The position numbers and the translations under genes are program-made. The notes under the pieces are model-generated. The model worked only from the letters and a program-made list of their open reading frames with translations. It had not been told where the DNA came from and ran no database searches. 64,000 bases of DNA from Candidatus Devosia phytovorans (GTDB lineage: Bacteria; Pseudomonadota; Alphaproteobacteria; Rhizobiales; Devosiaceae): the NCBI GenBank assembly GCA_029202405.1, contig CP119312.1, positions 2,237,001 to 2,301,000 on the forward strand. Direction: 5' to 3'. Of the stretch, positions 1-9,433 are shown piece by piece. Positions within the stretch are counted from its first letter, which is position 1. Every line of letters starts with the position of its first letter.

Positions 1-1112
1 CCGTAGTGGAATGAGACCTTGTCGAATTTGATATCGCCCGCCACCTTGCCGATCGGCTTGGCGTCGCTGGCATCGGAGACGACGCGCGGCAGCGAGAAGG
101 AGGAAATGCCGTCCTTGACCGTGCCGATATTCTCGAACAGGGCCGACATTTCCCACATGACCCATTGGCTCATGCCCTGGAAGCGCATGACTAGGCCAAG
201 CGAGACGGCCAGCGCGCCGGGGCTCATGACGCCCTGCATCCACAGCCAGATGCCCATGGCGCCGACCGAGGCCAGCAGCAAGGCATTGGACCAGAGCACC
301 AGCATGTTGAGCACGGTAAAGAGCCGCATCTGGCGGTAAACTGTGTCGAGGAAGCCATCCATGGCCTCCTTGGCATAGGTCTCTTCGCGGTTGGAATGGC
401 TGAACAGCTTGACGGTGGCGATATTGGTATAGCTGTCGACGATGCGGCCGGTCATCATCGAGCGGGCATCGGCCTGCGCCTGGGAAATCTTGCCCATGCG
501 CGGGATGAAGTAAAACATCATCGAGACATAGGCGACGAGCCAGAGCAGGAAGGGAATGGCCAGGCGCCAGTCGGCCGCGGCGGCCAGCACCACGGCGCCC
601 GTGAAATAGACGACCACATAGACCAGCATGTCGAGCAGCTTCATCACCACTTCGCGGACGGCGAGCGAGGTCTGCATCAGCTTGGCGCCGATGCGGCCGG
701 CGAACTCGTCCTGGAAGTAGCTCATCGACTGGCGGATCAGGTAGCGATGGCTCATCCAGCGAATGCGCTGGGGGAAATTGCCGAGCAGCGTCTGATGCAT
801 GGTCAGCGTCGAGACCAGGGCGAAAGCGGGCAGGACAAAGACGATCATGGCGCCCATCAGCGCCAGCTTCCAGCCGTCGGTCGCAAGGAAGGTCTCGGGA
901 TTGGCGCCGGCCAGCCAGTTCACCACGTCGCCGATGAAGCCGAAGATGATGATTTCGCCGATGGCGACGGCTGCGGCGGCGAAGGCCATCAGGGCCAGCC
1001 ACTTCTTGGCGCCGTGCGAATAGTGCAGGCAAAAGGCCCAGAGGCCCTTTGGTGGCTGGGTGGGTTCCCCAGCAGGATAGGCGTCGAGACGTCGTTCAAA
1101 CCAACGCAGCAT
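1..1112 (-). CDS. ABC transporter, transmembrane part (C-terminus beyond window)
   Basis: This is the N-terminal 370 residues of a half-size ABC exporter. The protein begins MLRWFERRLD and has about five or six hydrophobic helices between residues 35 and 310, a typical type-1 exporter transmembrane domain. The last visible residues (IKFDKVSFHYG) are the first strand of the nucleotide-binding domain, so Walker A, the signature motif and Walker B lie outside the window. The ATG at 1110-1112 fits the family N-terminus. Such MsbA-like proteins export lipids, peptides or drugs across the inner membrane; the substrate cannot be told here. The gene is divergent from pepN, with about 300 bp shared between them. 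Confidence 0.85.
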   Translation of the reverse strand, partial: MLRWFERRLDAYPAGEPTQPPKGLWAFCLHYSHGAKKWLALMAFAAAAVAIGEIIIFGFIGDVVNWLAGANPETFLATDGWKLALMGAMIVFVLPAFALVSTLTMHQTLLGNFPQRIRWMSHRYLIRQSMSYFQDEFAGRIGAKLMQTSLAVREVVMKLLDMLVYVVVYFTGAVVLAAAADWRLAIPFLLWLVAYVSMMFYFIPRMGKISQAQADARSMMTGRIVDSYTNIATVKLFSHSNREETYAKEAMDGFLDTVYRQMRLFTVLNMLVLWSNALLLASVGAMGIWLWMQGVMSPGALAVSLGLVMRFQGMSQWVMWEMSALFENIGTVKDGISSFSLPRVVSDASDAKPIGKVAGDIKFDKVSFHY

Positions 1113-1417
1113 TGCAGTCACCAGACAGTTGAGCGGTGGATCGCGCCGACACGTCCTGCCCGATCCTCCCGGGAGCAAGACGTCCGGGCCGAGGCGATGC
1201 CGACCGGAGAATGTGGAATTCGCGCTCGATACGCCCAGATTGGCGCAGAGGAGCAGCGTCGCGACCTGTACTTATGCCTCTCCCCAAGGCCAGTCAATTT
1301 GGCGTAGAAGAGGGACCGAAACGGGTGTAGCCCCGTTAGGTTACACGAATGCGGCAAAACTGCTGTTGCGGCAGGGCCACAGACAATTTCAGACCGACGA
1401 TTTTGACGGATCAGTTC
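1113..1417. other. Intergenic region between divergent ABC transporter and pepN
   Basis: This gap of about 305 bp separates two divergent genes and must hold both promoters. I see no convincing small gene in it: short frames on either strand lack a credible start and family resemblance. A short imperfect dyad around 1329-1346 (GTGTAGC...GGTTACAC) is the only visible structure. Confidence 0.5.
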
Positions 1418-4054
1418 ATGCGCACCGAGACCGAGCACACCATCTATCTCAAGGACTATGCCCCCAGCCCCTATCGAATCACGTCTGTGGACCTGGACTT
1501 CCGGATCCTCAGCGAGAACACGCGGGTGCGGGCACAGCTGACCGTCGAGCCGCGCGAGGGCACGGCACCGGGCACGCCGCTGGTGCTGGATGGCGACGGG
1601 CTGGTGCTGGGTTCAATTGCCATCGATGGCGCGCCGCTGATGCTGTCGGACTATGCGGCCGATGATGACGGGCTGACCGTCTACGAGCCGCCGCTGCGCA
1701 AGTTCATTCTCGAAACCGAGGTGACGCTGCAGCCAGAGAACAATACCAAGCTGATGGGTCTTTATCGCTCGGGCGGCACCTGGTGCACGCAATGCGAGCC
1801 TGAAGGTTTTCGCCGCATCACCTATTATCTCGACCGGCCGGATAATCTGGCCGTGTTCAAGGTGCGGATGACGGCGCTGCTGAGTGAAGCGCCGGTGCTG
1901 CTGGCCAATGGCAATCTCATCGACAAGGGCGATGCCGGCGACGGACTGCATTATGCCGTGTGGGAGGACCCCTTCCCCAAGCCGGCGTATCTGTTTGCGC
2001 TGGTCGCGGGCGACCTCGGCTCGATCAGCGACAACTTCACCACGGCATCGGGTCGCAAGGTGGCGCTGGCGATCTATTGCACGCATGGCAAGGAAGACCA
2101 GTGCCTGTGGGCCATGGACAGTCTCAAGCGCTCGATGGCCTGGGACGAGCGGCGCTTTGGCCGCGAATATGACCTCGACATTTTCAACATCGTGGCCGTC
2201 AGCGATTTCAACTTCGGCGCGATGGAGAACAAGGGCCTCAATATCTTCAACGATCGCTTGGTCTTTGCCCAGCCCGAGACCGCGACCGATGGCAATTACG
2301 ACGGCATCGAGCGGGTCATTGCGCATGAATATTTCCACAACTGGACCGGCAATCGCATCACCTGCCGCGACTGGTTCCAGCTCTGCCTCAAGGAAGGGCT
2401 GACGGTCTATCGCGACCAGGAATTCACCAGCGACGAACGCTCGCGAGCGGTGAAACGCATTTCCGACGTGGTGGGGCTGCGCTCGGCGCAATTTCCGGAA
2501 GACGGCGGCCCGCTGGCCCACCCGCCACGCCCCGACCAGTATCGCGAGATCAACAACTTCTACACGACCACGGTCTACGAGAAGGGCGCCGAAATCGTGC
2601 GCATGCTGGCGACGCTTCTGGGCGAAGCCGGCTTCCGTGGGGGTATGGACCTCTATTTCGAACGCCATGACGGTGAGGCGACGACGATCGAAGCGTTCCT
2701 CGCCAGCTTTGCCGATGCCAATGGCATGGACCTCGACCAGTTCAAGATCTGGTATCTCGAAGCCGGCACGCCGCGGCTGAGCGTCGACGAAGTCTACGAT
2801 GTTCAAAAGCAGACCTATACGCTGAAGTTCAGGCAGGAGACGGCGCCGACGCCGAACCAGCCGAGCAAGGCGGCGCGCGTGCTGCCGATCAAGTTCGGCC
2901 TGCTCGGCCCCAATGGCAGTCCGATGGGCTGGAGCGGCGTTTCGGGCGCCGAAGTGCGCGACGAGATGATCGTGCTCAACAGCGAGAGCGCCGAGGTCAC
3001 CTTCACCGGCATTGCCAACCGCCCCGTGCCGTCGCTGCTGCGCGGTTTTTCGGCGCCGGTCATCCTGGAGAGCAAGGCCAGTCAAGACGACCAGCTGTTC
3101 CTCGCCCGGCACGACAGTGATCCGTTCAACCGCTGGCAGGCGCTGCAGAATGTCGGCATGGCGCTGGCGGTCAATGCGGTCAAGGGCACGCCCTGGACCC
3201 AGGAGGCCGTTGCGGCGCTGAGCCAGGCCATGGGCGACACGCTGGCCAGCGACAGTCTCGACGATGCCTTCAAGGCGCTGGCCCTGTCGCTGCCGGATGA
3301 GCAGCTGATCGGCCGCGAGATCGGGCGGGATGTCGATCCCGATGCGATCGACCGGGTGTGGCATGATCTGCTGAAAGCGTTGTTCCTGCCGCTGGCCGAT
3401 CCACTCAAGGCGACCTATGAGCGCCTCGCCAGCGACGCGCCCTATTCGCCCGATGCGGCGAGCACCGGGCGACGCGCCCTGCGCAATCGCGCGCTGGGCC
3501 TCTTGGTCGGCAGCGGCGCAGCGGGGGCGACAGAGCTGGCCAAGGCGCAGTATGACGACGCGCGCAACATGACCGACCGGATGGCGGCGCTGGGCTCCAG
3601 CACCTTTGCCGGCACGAGCTTTGCCCCTGCCCTGCTCGCCGACTTCCGCAGCCGCTATGGCGCCGATCCGCTGGTACTGGACAAGTGGCTGGCGGTGACC
3701 GCGGCGCAGCCGCGCGACGGGGTGATCGACGACATGAAGGCGATCCTCGCCGATCCGAGCTTCCCCAGGACAAATCCGAACCGGCTGCGCGCGCTGGTGG
3801 GCAGCTTTGCCATGGGCAATGTCACCCAGTTCACCCGGGCCGATGGCGCGGGCTTCCGCTTCGTCGCCGAATTCGTGGCCGATGTCGACAAGGTCAACCC
3901 GCAGGTGGCGGCGCGCGTCCTCACCGGCTTCCGCATTTGGCCGATGCTGGATGCGGGTCGGCGAGAGGCGGCAAAAGCCGCGCTGACGGGCCTGCAGGGC
4001 AAGAGCCTCAGCCGCAATACGGCGGACATCCTGACGCGGACGCTGGCGGGGTAG
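1418..4054 (+). CDS. pepN: Aminopeptidase N (M1 zinc metallopeptidase)
   Basis: This cytoplasmic broad-specificity aminopeptidase removes N-terminal residues from peptides in protein turnover. It has 878 residues, close to E. coli PepN. The substrate-recognition motif GAMEN lies at residues 267-271. The zinc site HEYFH is at 303-307, with the third ligand E326, the exact HExxH-x18-E spacing. The C-terminal part matches the Ig-like and helical DUF3458 domains of the PepN subfamily. An in-frame start 23 codons upstream would add a Cys-rich stretch unlike the family, so the ATG at 1418 (MRTETEHTIYL) is preferred. A histidine kinase gene follows on the same strand after a gap of about 340 bp. Confidence 0.96.
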   Translation: MRTETEHTIYLKDYAPSPYRITSVDLDFRILSENTRVRAQLTVEPREGTAPGTPLVLDGDGLVLGSIAIDGAPLMLSDYAADDDGLTVYEPPLRKFILETEVTLQPENNTKLMGLYRSGGTWCTQCEPEGFRRITYYLDRPDNLAVFKVRMTALLSEAPVLLANGNLIDKGDAGDGLHYAVWEDPFPKPAYLFALVAGDLGSISDNFTTASGRKVALAIYCTHGKEDQCLWAMDSLKRSMAWDERRFGREYDLDIFNIVAVSDFNFGAMENKGLNIFNDRLVFAQPETATDGNYDGIERVIAHEYFHNWTGNRITCRDWFQLCLKEGLTVYRDQEFTSDERSRAVKRISDVVGLRSAQFPEDGGPLAHPPRPDQYREINNFYTTTVYEKGAEIVRMLATLLGEAGFRGGMDLYFERHDGEATTIEAFLASFADANGMDLDQFKIWYLEAGTPRLSVDEVYDVQKQTYTLKFRQETAPTPNQPSKAARVLPIKFGLLGPNGSPMGWSGVSGAEVRDEMIVLNSESAEVTFTGIANRPVPSLLRGFSAPVILESKASQDDQLFLARHDSDPFNRWQALQNVGMALAVNAVKGTPWTQEAVAALSQAMGDTLASDSLDDAFKALALSLPDEQLIGREIGRDVDPDAIDRVWHDLLKALFLPLADPLKATYERLASDAPYSPDAASTGRRALRNRALGLLVGSGAAGATELAKAQYDDARNMTDRMAALGSSTFAGTSFAPALLADFRSRYGADPLVLDKWLAVTAAQPRDGVIDDMKAILADPSFPRTNPNRLRALVGSFAMGNVTQFTRADGAGFRFVAEFVADVDKVNPQVAARVLTGFRIWPMLDAGRREAAKAALTGLQGKSLSRNTADILTRTLAG

Positions 4055-4392
4055 ATATCGCCGGAGTCGCCCCACCCACAGTGTCACCCCGGCCTTGAGC
4101 CGGGCTGACATCGAGTGCGTGGAAAACTCGGATCAAGAGCCTACGTAGTCCACAATGCAACCCCGCGTCGGGATTGGGAAATTTCCCAAGTCCGGCGTTT
4201 CGATTCAACGGCTTAGCCGATTTTGTGGAACAATTTTTTTCGCTCGCTAAGTGACTCTATCGACTCGTCTATTTCCGATCACGTCGGCGAGAGCCGGATC
4301 GGGGGTATGGACAGCGGAGTCCGCGTGATTCATTGTTTGTTAAGGGCAAATCACGGGTCGGACATACCCGCTTTTCACACCGGGAGAATTGC
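4055..4392. other. Intergenic region with a half-copy of repeat family A
   Basis: This gap of about 340 bp follows pepN. Positions 4081-4105 carry one arm of the palindromic repeat found complete near 13.3, 27.0 and 46.6 kb (core GGCCTTGAGCC). The second arm is missing, so this is a decayed or half element. The rest is fairly AT-rich toward 4200-4340 and presumably holds the promoter of the downstream kinase. No gene is supported. Confidence 0.55.
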
Positions 4393-6051
4393 ATGCGGAC
4401 GGCGGAGGCATCCGGCGCCAGCGTAGCCGGATTCGGCACTGGCAAGGGCAAGGCAGTTGAGCAGCGAACCGCCAGCAAGGCCCGGTCATTCGGGCTCTCC
4501 CTGCCGCAATTCAACCTGACCCCCATCGCCCATGCCGTGCTGGTCACGGGCCTCGTCGCTGCCTTGGCCTTCGTGATTTTCGATACGGCGCGCAGCTTTG
4601 GCGATGCGCGACGCGAGCTGGCGATCATCGGCTCGGCACTTGCCGCCGATATTTCCGACATGTCGACGGCCGATGCCCTGGGCGAAATCGGGCTGACCAA
4701 TCGGCGCTATATCGCCATCGGCCGGGCGAGCCTTGTCAGTGCTGCTGCCGTGCCGTCCTCCTCCATCATGGCGGGCATGATCGTGCCGGCGCAGCCGCAT
4801 GGCGTGCTGGCGATGGAAACGCAGCAGCAAAACGTCTGGGGCGCCGTGACGCAGCGGGCCGCCGCCGCCTTTGCGCTGGTGGGGCTGGCGGTGCTGCTGG
4901 CCTCGCGCAAGCGCCGCGACGACATGCCCGATGCCATGCAGCGCGACAGCTATTCGACACTGGCGGCCGCCATTCCGCTCGGCGTCGCCTGCTGGACGAA
5001 AAGCGGCAAGCTGATCGTCTGCAACGAGCAATATCGCGAACGGCTGAACCTGGGCAGCGGAAAGACCACCTATCAGGAAGCAGTCAAGAAACTGAGCATG
5101 GGCGGCTATGTGAAGCTGCTCAATGACGATGACGGCAGCCGCATCCTCGAGCTGCATCGCGAAGACGGCTCGTGCCTTCTGATCGACGAGCGCCCGCTCG
5201 GCCAGGGCGCCTTCATGACGCTGGTGAGCGATGTGACCGAAGCCAAGCGCACCGATACCATGCTGCATGCCATCCGCCAGGAACAGCGCCTGCTCGCCCG
5301 CCGCTATCACGAGGAAAAGCTCAAGGCCGAAGCGGCCAGCCGCTCCAAGACCAATTTCCTCGCCCATCTCAGCCATGACGTGCGCACGCCGCTCAACCAC
5401 ATCATCGGCTTTGCCGACCTGATGCGCCACAAGACCTATGGGCCGCTCGGCGACGAGCGCTACGAGGACTATGTGCAGTCGATCAAGGCCTCGGGCGAGC
5501 ACCTGCTACAGAGCTTTGCCACCATTCTCGACCTGGCCGAACTCGAAGGCGGGCAGAAGGCACTGCGCAATGACCTGATCGATCTCGATGGCGTGCTCGA
5601 TGGCGTGGTGCAGCGCTTCAAGGGCCAAGCCAACCGGGCGGGCGTGCTGTTCGTCCTCGGGGAAACCAGCGAGGCGATCGTTCAGGGCGACCAGCTCGGG
5701 CTTTCCCGCATGGTCTGCAATATTGTCGAAAATGCCCTGCGCTTCACGTCGCAGGGTGGGCAGGTGACCCTGGCGGCCTATGCGGCGCGCGATGGCGTGG
5801 TCATCGAGATCACCGACACGGGCCTGGGGATGAGCGAAGACAAGCTCTCCTCCCTCTCCCAGCCATTCGCCCTGGGTGATGCCACCTTTACCCGCCAGGG
5901 CGTAGGGCCGGGCCTGGGGATTTCAATTGCCCGCACCATTGCCGAGCTCAGCGGCGGAAACCTCGTGATTGACTCGACGCCGAGCCTGGGCACCACTGTT
6001 GCCATCTCCCTCCCCTTGGCCGGCATGTCCGGAGCGCAGGCAGCAGAATGA
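4393..6051 (+). CDS. Membrane sensor histidine kinase (PleC/PdhS-like HisKA)
   Basis: This is a predicted inner-membrane sensor kinase of 552 residues. Transmembrane helices lie at about 45-65 and 157-175 around a short periplasmic loop. A PAS-like region follows (about 190-300), then a HisKA dimerisation domain with phospho-acceptor H328 (SHDVRTPLNHIIGF), and an ATPase domain with N447 in the N-box and D475 in the DTGLGM G1 box. The HxxRTPLNxIIGF pattern is that of the PleC/DivJ/PdhS group of alphaproteobacteria. The ATG at 4393 follows a GGGAGA ribosome site; a TTG 20 codons upstream is less likely. No response regulator is adjacent, so the partner is unknown. Confidence 0.88.
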   Translation: MRTAEASGASVAGFGTGKGKAVEQRTASKARSFGLSLPQFNLTPIAHAVLVTGLVAALAFVIFDTARSFGDARRELAIIGSALAADISDMSTADALGEIGLTNRRYIAIGRASLVSAAAVPSSSIMAGMIVPAQPHGVLAMETQQQNVWGAVTQRAAAAFALVGLAVLLASRKRRDDMPDAMQRDSYSTLAAAIPLGVACWTKSGKLIVCNEQYRERLNLGSGKTTYQEAVKKLSMGGYVKLLNDDDGSRILELHREDGSCLLIDERPLGQGAFMTLVSDVTEAKRTDTMLHAIRQEQRLLARRYHEEKLKAEAASRSKTNFLAHLSHDVRTPLNHIIGFADLMRHKTYGPLGDERYEDYVQSIKASGEHLLQSFATILDLAELEGGQKALRNDLIDLDGVLDGVVQRFKGQANRAGVLFVLGETSEAIVQGDQLGLSRMVCNIVENALRFTSQGGQVTLAAYAARDGVVIEITDTGLGMSEDKLSSLSQPFALGDATFTRQGVGPGLGISIARTIAELSGGNLVIDSTPSLGTTVAISLPLAGMSGAQAAE

Positions 6052-6230
6052 TCAACCGCGATTGGCACGAGTCCCATCGCATGCCCAGGAATGCCAATCT
6101 CGAGCAGCGCGTGGAATGGCATATCGAACATGCCGAACAGTGCGGCTGCCGGGAGATTCCCGATAGCGTGAAGCGGGCGCTGGAACAGAGGGGCACGCCG
6201 GTGCCACCGCGGAAGGCTGGACAGGAATAG
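6048..6230 (+). CDS. Small conserved-type protein coupled to the histidine kinase
   Basis: This is a 60-residue soluble protein whose ATG overlaps the kinase stop codon (ATGA), so the two are probably translationally coupled. It is rich in His, Glu and Arg and has a CGC pair (EHAEQCGCREIP) that could bind a metal. I recognise the general pattern of small alphaproteobacterial proteins of unknown function but can assign no role. The coupling suggests a link to the kinase. A long inverted repeat follows immediately. Confidence 0.7.
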   Translation: MINRDWHESHRMPRNANLEQRVEWHIEHAEQCGCREIPDSVKRALEQRGTPVPPRKAGQE

Positions 6231-6374
6231 TGCCACACCCTCGTGGTTCGAGGCTTTGCTACGCAAAGCACCTCACCATGAGGGTTACTGGGAACGCGGT
6301 GTAGCAACAGCCCACAAGTAGCCCTCATGGTGAGGTGCGAGCTCTTGCGAGCCTCGAACCACGAGGGCGTGGCA
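6231..6374. repeat. Composite inverted repeat (family D) between convergent genes
   Basis: Two nested pairs of arms are present. The outer arms 6231-6254 and 6351-6374 match with one mismatch. An inner pair, starting near 6269 and ending near 6345 (core CCTCACCATGAGGG), also matches with one mismatch. The 144-bp element lies between the converging 3' ends of the kinase operon and glnE, so it can fold into a cruciform-like hairpin and may act as a bidirectional terminator. It looks like a small palindromic mobile-type element. Confidence 0.8.
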
Positions 6375-6379
6375 GGATG

Positions 6380-9262
6380 CTAAAGCCCCCGCGCCTTTTC
6401 ATACCATTGTGCCGCCGCCGCGCTTACCTCATCGCGCATCTTGCGCAGGTCCAGCTCCAGCAGCTCAAAGCTCGGATAATGCGTTAGCCCCGCCAACAAT
6501 TCCTTGAAGGCCTCTGTCCAGGCTTCGGCCTTGAACGGGCTGACTAGGGCCGAGCTCATCACCTGCAGCACCGTGGAATACAGCTCGTGGATTTCGGCGA
6601 GGCGCGTGCCCTGGGGAACGAGGCCCACTTCATCAAGCCGGGTCAGGACGCGGGCCGTCGAGGCCTGCGGGCGGGCGACGGTCTGGCCAGCGAGCAGTTG
6701 GGCCGACTGGGCGATGAATTCGAGATCGACCAGCCCCCCCTCGGCGAGCTTGAGATCGAAGGGGTGGCGCGCCGGGCGTTCTTTTGCCATCAGCGCCCGC
6801 ATGGAGAGGACATCCTCAACAATCTTGCCGGCCTCGCGCGGGCGGACCATCACTTCGGCCACGGCGGCGGCGACCGTGTCGCCGAAAGCGCCGTCGGCCA
6901 TGATGACGCGGGCGCGGCTCAGCGCCAGGTGTTCCCAGGTCCAGGCGTCGTCGCGGTGATAGGCGCGGAAGCCGGAGAGACTTGTCGCCAGCGGGCCGGC
7001 ATTGCCCGAGGGCCGCAGGCGCATATCGGCCTCGTAGAGCACGCCCTCGGCGGTGGGCGAGGTCACCGCCGCGACGAGGCGCTGGGTAAGGCGGGTATAG
7101 TAATGGCTGGTGCTGAGGGGCTTTTCGCCATCCGACTCTTCATCCGGCGCGTCGTAGAGCAGGATGAAATCGAGGTCGGAAGTGACCGTCATTTCGCGGC
7201 TGGCCATCTTGCCGAAGGCAAGCAGCGCCACCTTGCCGCCGGGCAATCTGCCGTGGCGGCGCTGGAATTCCATGCGGACGCTGTCGAAAAGGCGATTGAC
7301 CAGGGTTTCGGCGAGGGCGGTGAACTGTTCCCCTGCCCCGGTGGCGCTGACGGTGCCGGAAAGCAGGCCGGCAGCGATGAGGAATTTCTGTTCCTGGCCA
7401 ATGATGCGGGCGCGGTCGATGATCTCCTCATAGGAGCGGCTTTCGGCAAGAAAGGCGTCGACCTTGGCGATCAGCACGTCGCGATGGGTGACGTCATTGG
7501 CAAAGGCCGGATCGATCAGCCCGTCCATGACATGGGCGCGATGGATGACCGCTTCCGACATGCGCGGCGCCGAGGCCATCAGCTGGACCAGCAGGGTGCG
7601 CAGGTTGGCATGGCTGCGCAGCAGGGCGAAAAGCTGCACGCCGGTGGGGAGACGGGACAAAAAATTGTCGAATTTGGCCAGCGCCTCGTCGGCATTACCG
7701 GCGGTGCTGAGCGTATTGAGCAGGGCCGGCAGGAGTTCGGTCAGATGGGCCCGGGCGGCGGAGGCGCGGGTGGCCGGGTAAGAGCCATAGTGCCATCTGC
7801 GCACCGTTTCGATGGCCCTGGAGGGATTGGCAAAGCCCATGGCAGAGAGGGTTTCCACCGTTTCGGGATCGTCGTCATTGCCGGTGAAGACCAGATTGCC
7901 CTCGCCCGAGCCCAGGGTTTCGCCCTCGGTGAAGAGTTCGGAATAATAGGTGACGACGCGTTCCAGTGCTGCGCGATAGTCGCGCTCGAATTCGCGCAGG
8001 TCGTCCAAGCCCATCAGCCGGCCGATGATGGCCACTTCATCCGCCGAAGCGGGCATGACATGGGTCTGCTCGTCGCGCAGCATCTGCAGGCGGTTTTCGA
8101 CGGCGCGCAGGAACCAGTAGGTCTGCGTTAGCTCGGTCGCGGCTCTGGGGGTAATCCAGTTCGCATCGGCCAGCGCCGCCAGAGCATGCGCCGTGGGTTT
8201 CACCCGAAGTGTCTTGTCGCGGCCGCCGGCGATGAGCTGCTGGGTCTGGGTGAAGAATTCGATCTCGCGGATGCCGCCGCGGCCGAGCTTGACGTTGTGG
8301 CCCTCGACGCGAATGTCACCGACATTCTTGGCAATGTTGATCTGACGCTTCATCGCCTGGATATCGGCGATGGTGGCGAAGTCGAGATGCTTGCGCCAGA
8401 CATAGGGGGCAAGCTCCTTGAGGAAAGCCTCGCCGACGCGCTTGTCGCCGGCGCAGGGCCGCGCCTTGATCCAGGCGGCGCGCTCCCAGTTCTGGCCGCG
8501 GCTTTCGTAATAGGCGAGCGCGGCTTCGAACGAGATGGCGACCGGGGTCGAGCCGGGATCGGGGCGCAGGCGCAGGTCGGTGCGGAAGACATAGCCATGG
8601 GCCTGGCGGTCTTCCATCAGGCCGACGAGCTTCTGCACCATGCGGGAGTAGATTTTCGTGGCTTCAGAGGGGTCGGCCAGCACCTGCTTTTCGAGATCGT
8701 AGAAGGCGACGATGTCGATGTCGGAGGAATAGTTGAGCTCCTGCCCGCCATGCTTGCCGAGGGCGAAGATGGCGAGGCCGGAATTGGCGGCAGTTGCCTC
8801 ATTGGCGGGGATGGCGAGCTGGCCCTTCTCGGCAGCCTGGCGCATCAGCAGGTTCAGCGCCGCATCGAGCGCGGCATCGGCAAGATCGGAGAGCGCCGCC
8901 GTCGATTGCGCCGTGGTCCAGGCGCCGCCGGTTTCGGCCAGCGCCGCCAAGAGCGCCGTGCGGCCCTTGGCAATGCGCAGGACAGGGGCGAGCGCCTCCT
9001 CGCTGGCGGCGGTCTTGCCGAGGGTGTCGACGACGTCGATGATATCGGTGAAGGCACCATCGGCGCTATCGGCCAGGGTGGTGATCAGCCATTGGGCATT
9101 GGCCTGCGCAAGGTCGAGCAGATAGGGCGCGGATTCGAGCAGCGGGCCGAGGGTGGGCGTCGCAGCCTGCAGCGCCTCCCGCTGATCGGCAGACAGGTCG
9201 GCAAGCCAGGCATCAAAGCGCGGCGTGTCGGCGGACGGCAGGGCATTGAGCAGGAAGGTCAT
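6380..9262 (-). CDS. glnE: Bifunctional glutamine synthetase adenylyltransferase/deadenylyltransferase
   Basis: GlnE adenylylates or deadenylylates glutamine synthetase in response to PII, setting nitrogen assimilation. The protein has 960 residues and the family's two nucleotidyltransferase halves. The N-terminal adenylyl-removing half has GKHGGQELNYSSDIDI at about 169-184. The C-terminal adenylylating half has GKMASREMTVTSDLDF at about 681-696. Both DxD metal sites are intact. Location downstream of a Do-like protease and an OmpR/EnvZ-type pair is the usual rhizobial order. A repeat element lies just upstream (9319-9433), so glnE may have its own promoter there. Confidence 0.96.
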   Translation of the reverse strand: MTFLLNALPSADTPRFDAWLADLSADQREALQAATPTLGPLLESAPYLLDLAQANAQWLITTLADSADGAFTDIIDVVDTLGKTAASEEALAPVLRIAKGRTALLAALAETGGAWTTAQSTAALSDLADAALDAALNLLMRQAAEKGQLAIPANEATAANSGLAIFALGKHGGQELNYSSDIDIVAFYDLEKQVLADPSEATKIYSRMVQKLVGLMEDRQAHGYVFRTDLRLRPDPGSTPVAISFEAALAYYESRGQNWERAAWIKARPCAGDKRVGEAFLKELAPYVWRKHLDFATIADIQAMKRQINIAKNVGDIRVEGHNVKLGRGGIREIEFFTQTQQLIAGGRDKTLRVKPTAHALAALADANWITPRAATELTQTYWFLRAVENRLQMLRDEQTHVMPASADEVAIIGRLMGLDDLREFERDYRAALERVVTYYSELFTEGETLGSGEGNLVFTGNDDDPETVETLSAMGFANPSRAIETVRRWHYGSYPATRASAARAHLTELLPALLNTLSTAGNADEALAKFDNFLSRLPTGVQLFALLRSHANLRTLLVQLMASAPRMSEAVIHRAHVMDGLIDPAFANDVTHRDVLIAKVDAFLAESRSYEEIIDRARIIGQEQKFLIAAGLLSGTVSATGAGEQFTALAETLVNRLFDSVRMEFQRRHGRLPGGKVALLAFGKMASREMTVTSDLDFILLYDAPDEESDGEKPLSTSHYYTRLTQRLVAAVTSPTAEGVLYEADMRLRPSGNAGPLATSLSGFRAYHRDDAWTWEHLALSRARVIMADGAFGDTVAAAVAEVMVRPREAGKIVEDVLSMRALMAKERPARHPFDLKLAEGGLVDLEFIAQSAQLLAGQTVARPQASTARVLTRLDEVGLVPQGTRLAEIHELYSTVLQVMSSALVSPFKAEAWTEAFKELLAGLTHYPSFELLELDLRKMRDEVSAAAAQWYEKARGL

Positions 9263-9318
9263 AATTCAGGCATAGCTTGGCCGATCCCGCGCGGCAAGGC
9301 GGGTGGGGCGACATCCGA

Positions 9319-9433
9319 GTACCCCCACCTATCCTCCCCCTGATAGGGGGAGGGACCGCCCCGTGGATGTGGCACGATCTGAGAAAGCTCCGATCTGTCC
9401 CTCCCCCTTTTCAGGGGGAGGTTAGGTGGGGGT
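9319..9433. repeat. Palindromic intergenic repeat, family B (copy 1)
   Basis: Arms near 9321-9357 and 9399-9433 are near-perfect inverted copies built on CCTCCCCCT and AGGGGGAGG. A second copy with the same arms lies at 29098-29215 inside the gene transfer agent cluster. The right arm enters the 3' end of the adjacent kinase gene and supplies its last Pro-Thr codons and stop. Confidence 0.85.

Noticed and set aside
1613..4111. Long minus-strand frame opposite pepN
   Set aside because: PepN motifs are fully intact on the plus strand; the antisense frame has no recognisable domain.
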